Positions 63,784 through 64,000 of a stretch of DNA of 64,000 nt are shown here, piece after piece. Position numbers and translations under genes: made by a program. Numbering within the stretch: position 1 is the stretch's first letter; each line of letters opens with the position of its first letter. Origin of the DNA: Pseudomonas sp. BCA17 (lineage in GTDB: Bacteria; Pseudomonadota; Gammaproteobacteria; Pseudomonadales; Pseudomonadaceae); the NCBI RefSeq assembly GCF_004519405.1, contig NZ_SGWI01000001.1, positions 310,001 to 374,000 on the forward strand, read 5' to 3'. A model generated the notes under the pieces. That model made no database searches. It worked only from the letters and a program-made list of their open reading frames with translations, and had not been told where the DNA came from.

Positions 63784-64000
63784 ATGCACAAAAAACACAC
63801 CCCTCATCGTCCTGATGGGTTTGCCAAATATCGCGCACGCCACTATCGGGGGGCTCGTCACACGCTGTTGCTGTTACCGCCGGCCAAGCGCCGCGCATTG
63901 CAACGCAACCTGATCTTCATTGGCGCAACCCTGGGCCTTGTTTTGCTCATCGCGCTATTTTCCAAAGCCCAGGCAGCCGGTGGCGCCTACGTGGTCGACG
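63784..64000 (+). CDS. Hypothetical membrane-anchored protein, 3' end outside window
   Basis: The first 72 residues are visible. A basic, His/Arg-rich start (MHKKHTPHRPDGFAKYRARH) is followed by one hydrophobic helix (about 47-62; LIFIGATLGLVLLIALF) and then QAAGGAYVVD, where the window ends. A single anchor with the C-terminus outside the cytoplasm is likely. AGCGAGGTG precedes the ATG, 18 bp after the DUF2493 stop. Family not recognised. Confidence 0.7.
   Translation, partial: MHKKHTPHRPDGFAKYRARHYRGARHTLLLLPPAKRRALQRNLIFIGATLGLVLLIALFSKAQAAGGAYVVD

Overview
The window is about 60% GC and looks like a chromosomal segment of a Pseudomonas of the fluorescens group. The 4-hydroxyphenylpyruvate dioxygenase reads as nearly identical to the P. 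fluorescens enzyme. Other supporting genes are the MvaU-type H-NS protein, AhpC/AhpF, the GalU and Gor neighbourhood and REP/REPIN repeats. No rRNA, tRNA, CRISPR array, prophage or complete insertion sequence was seen.

Layout. Positions 1-9,000 hold a signalling block: a KaiC-like ATPase (cut by the window start), a hybrid kinase, a receiver, a receiver-kinase, stand-alone CheB and CheR, and a large CHASE3/GAF kinase with three receivers. Positions 9,250-12,750 hold a 1166-residue effector-like protein ending in a YopT-type (C58) cysteine-protease motif, with a HrpL-type promoter 71 nt upstream. Positions 12,900-25,300 are mostly metabolism and transport: a receiver, a DUF1254 protein, an amino-acid racemase, a GNAT, a CdaR/glycerate kinase/MFS sugar-acid group, an SDR/LysR pair, an aldo-keto reductase and an RarD-like permease. 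A second effector-like gene (25,395-26,597) also has a hrp box exactly 71 nt upstream.

Positions 26,790-36,060 carry hppD, an EamA/LysR pair, a CSS/EAL protein, mvaU, gloA and ahpF/ahpC. Positions 36,190-38,300 carry a divergent tyrosine recombinase and KfrA-like coiled-coil protein resembling TnpS/TnpT of Tn4651, without a transposase. Gor, galU, small proteins and a TsdB/TsdA-like dihaem cytochrome pair follow. Positions 44,149-46,900 form an alkylation-repair group (alkB and an Ada whose zinc cysteines are mostly missing). Next come nitronate monooxygenase, modABC behind a ModE operator, topoisomerase IB, an ABC-F protein, azlCD, an ArsB-like pump, an AraC/LysE pair, and mgtA with a roughly 740-nt leader containing two small reading frames.

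The most unusual points are: the two hrp-box/effector-like genes with identical promoter geometry; two copies of an IS4-like miniature element that encloses a REPIN and is flanked by 13-bp target duplications, one of which landed on the lysE start codon; the recombinase/KfrA pair; the zinc-site-deficient Ada; and the mgtA leader.
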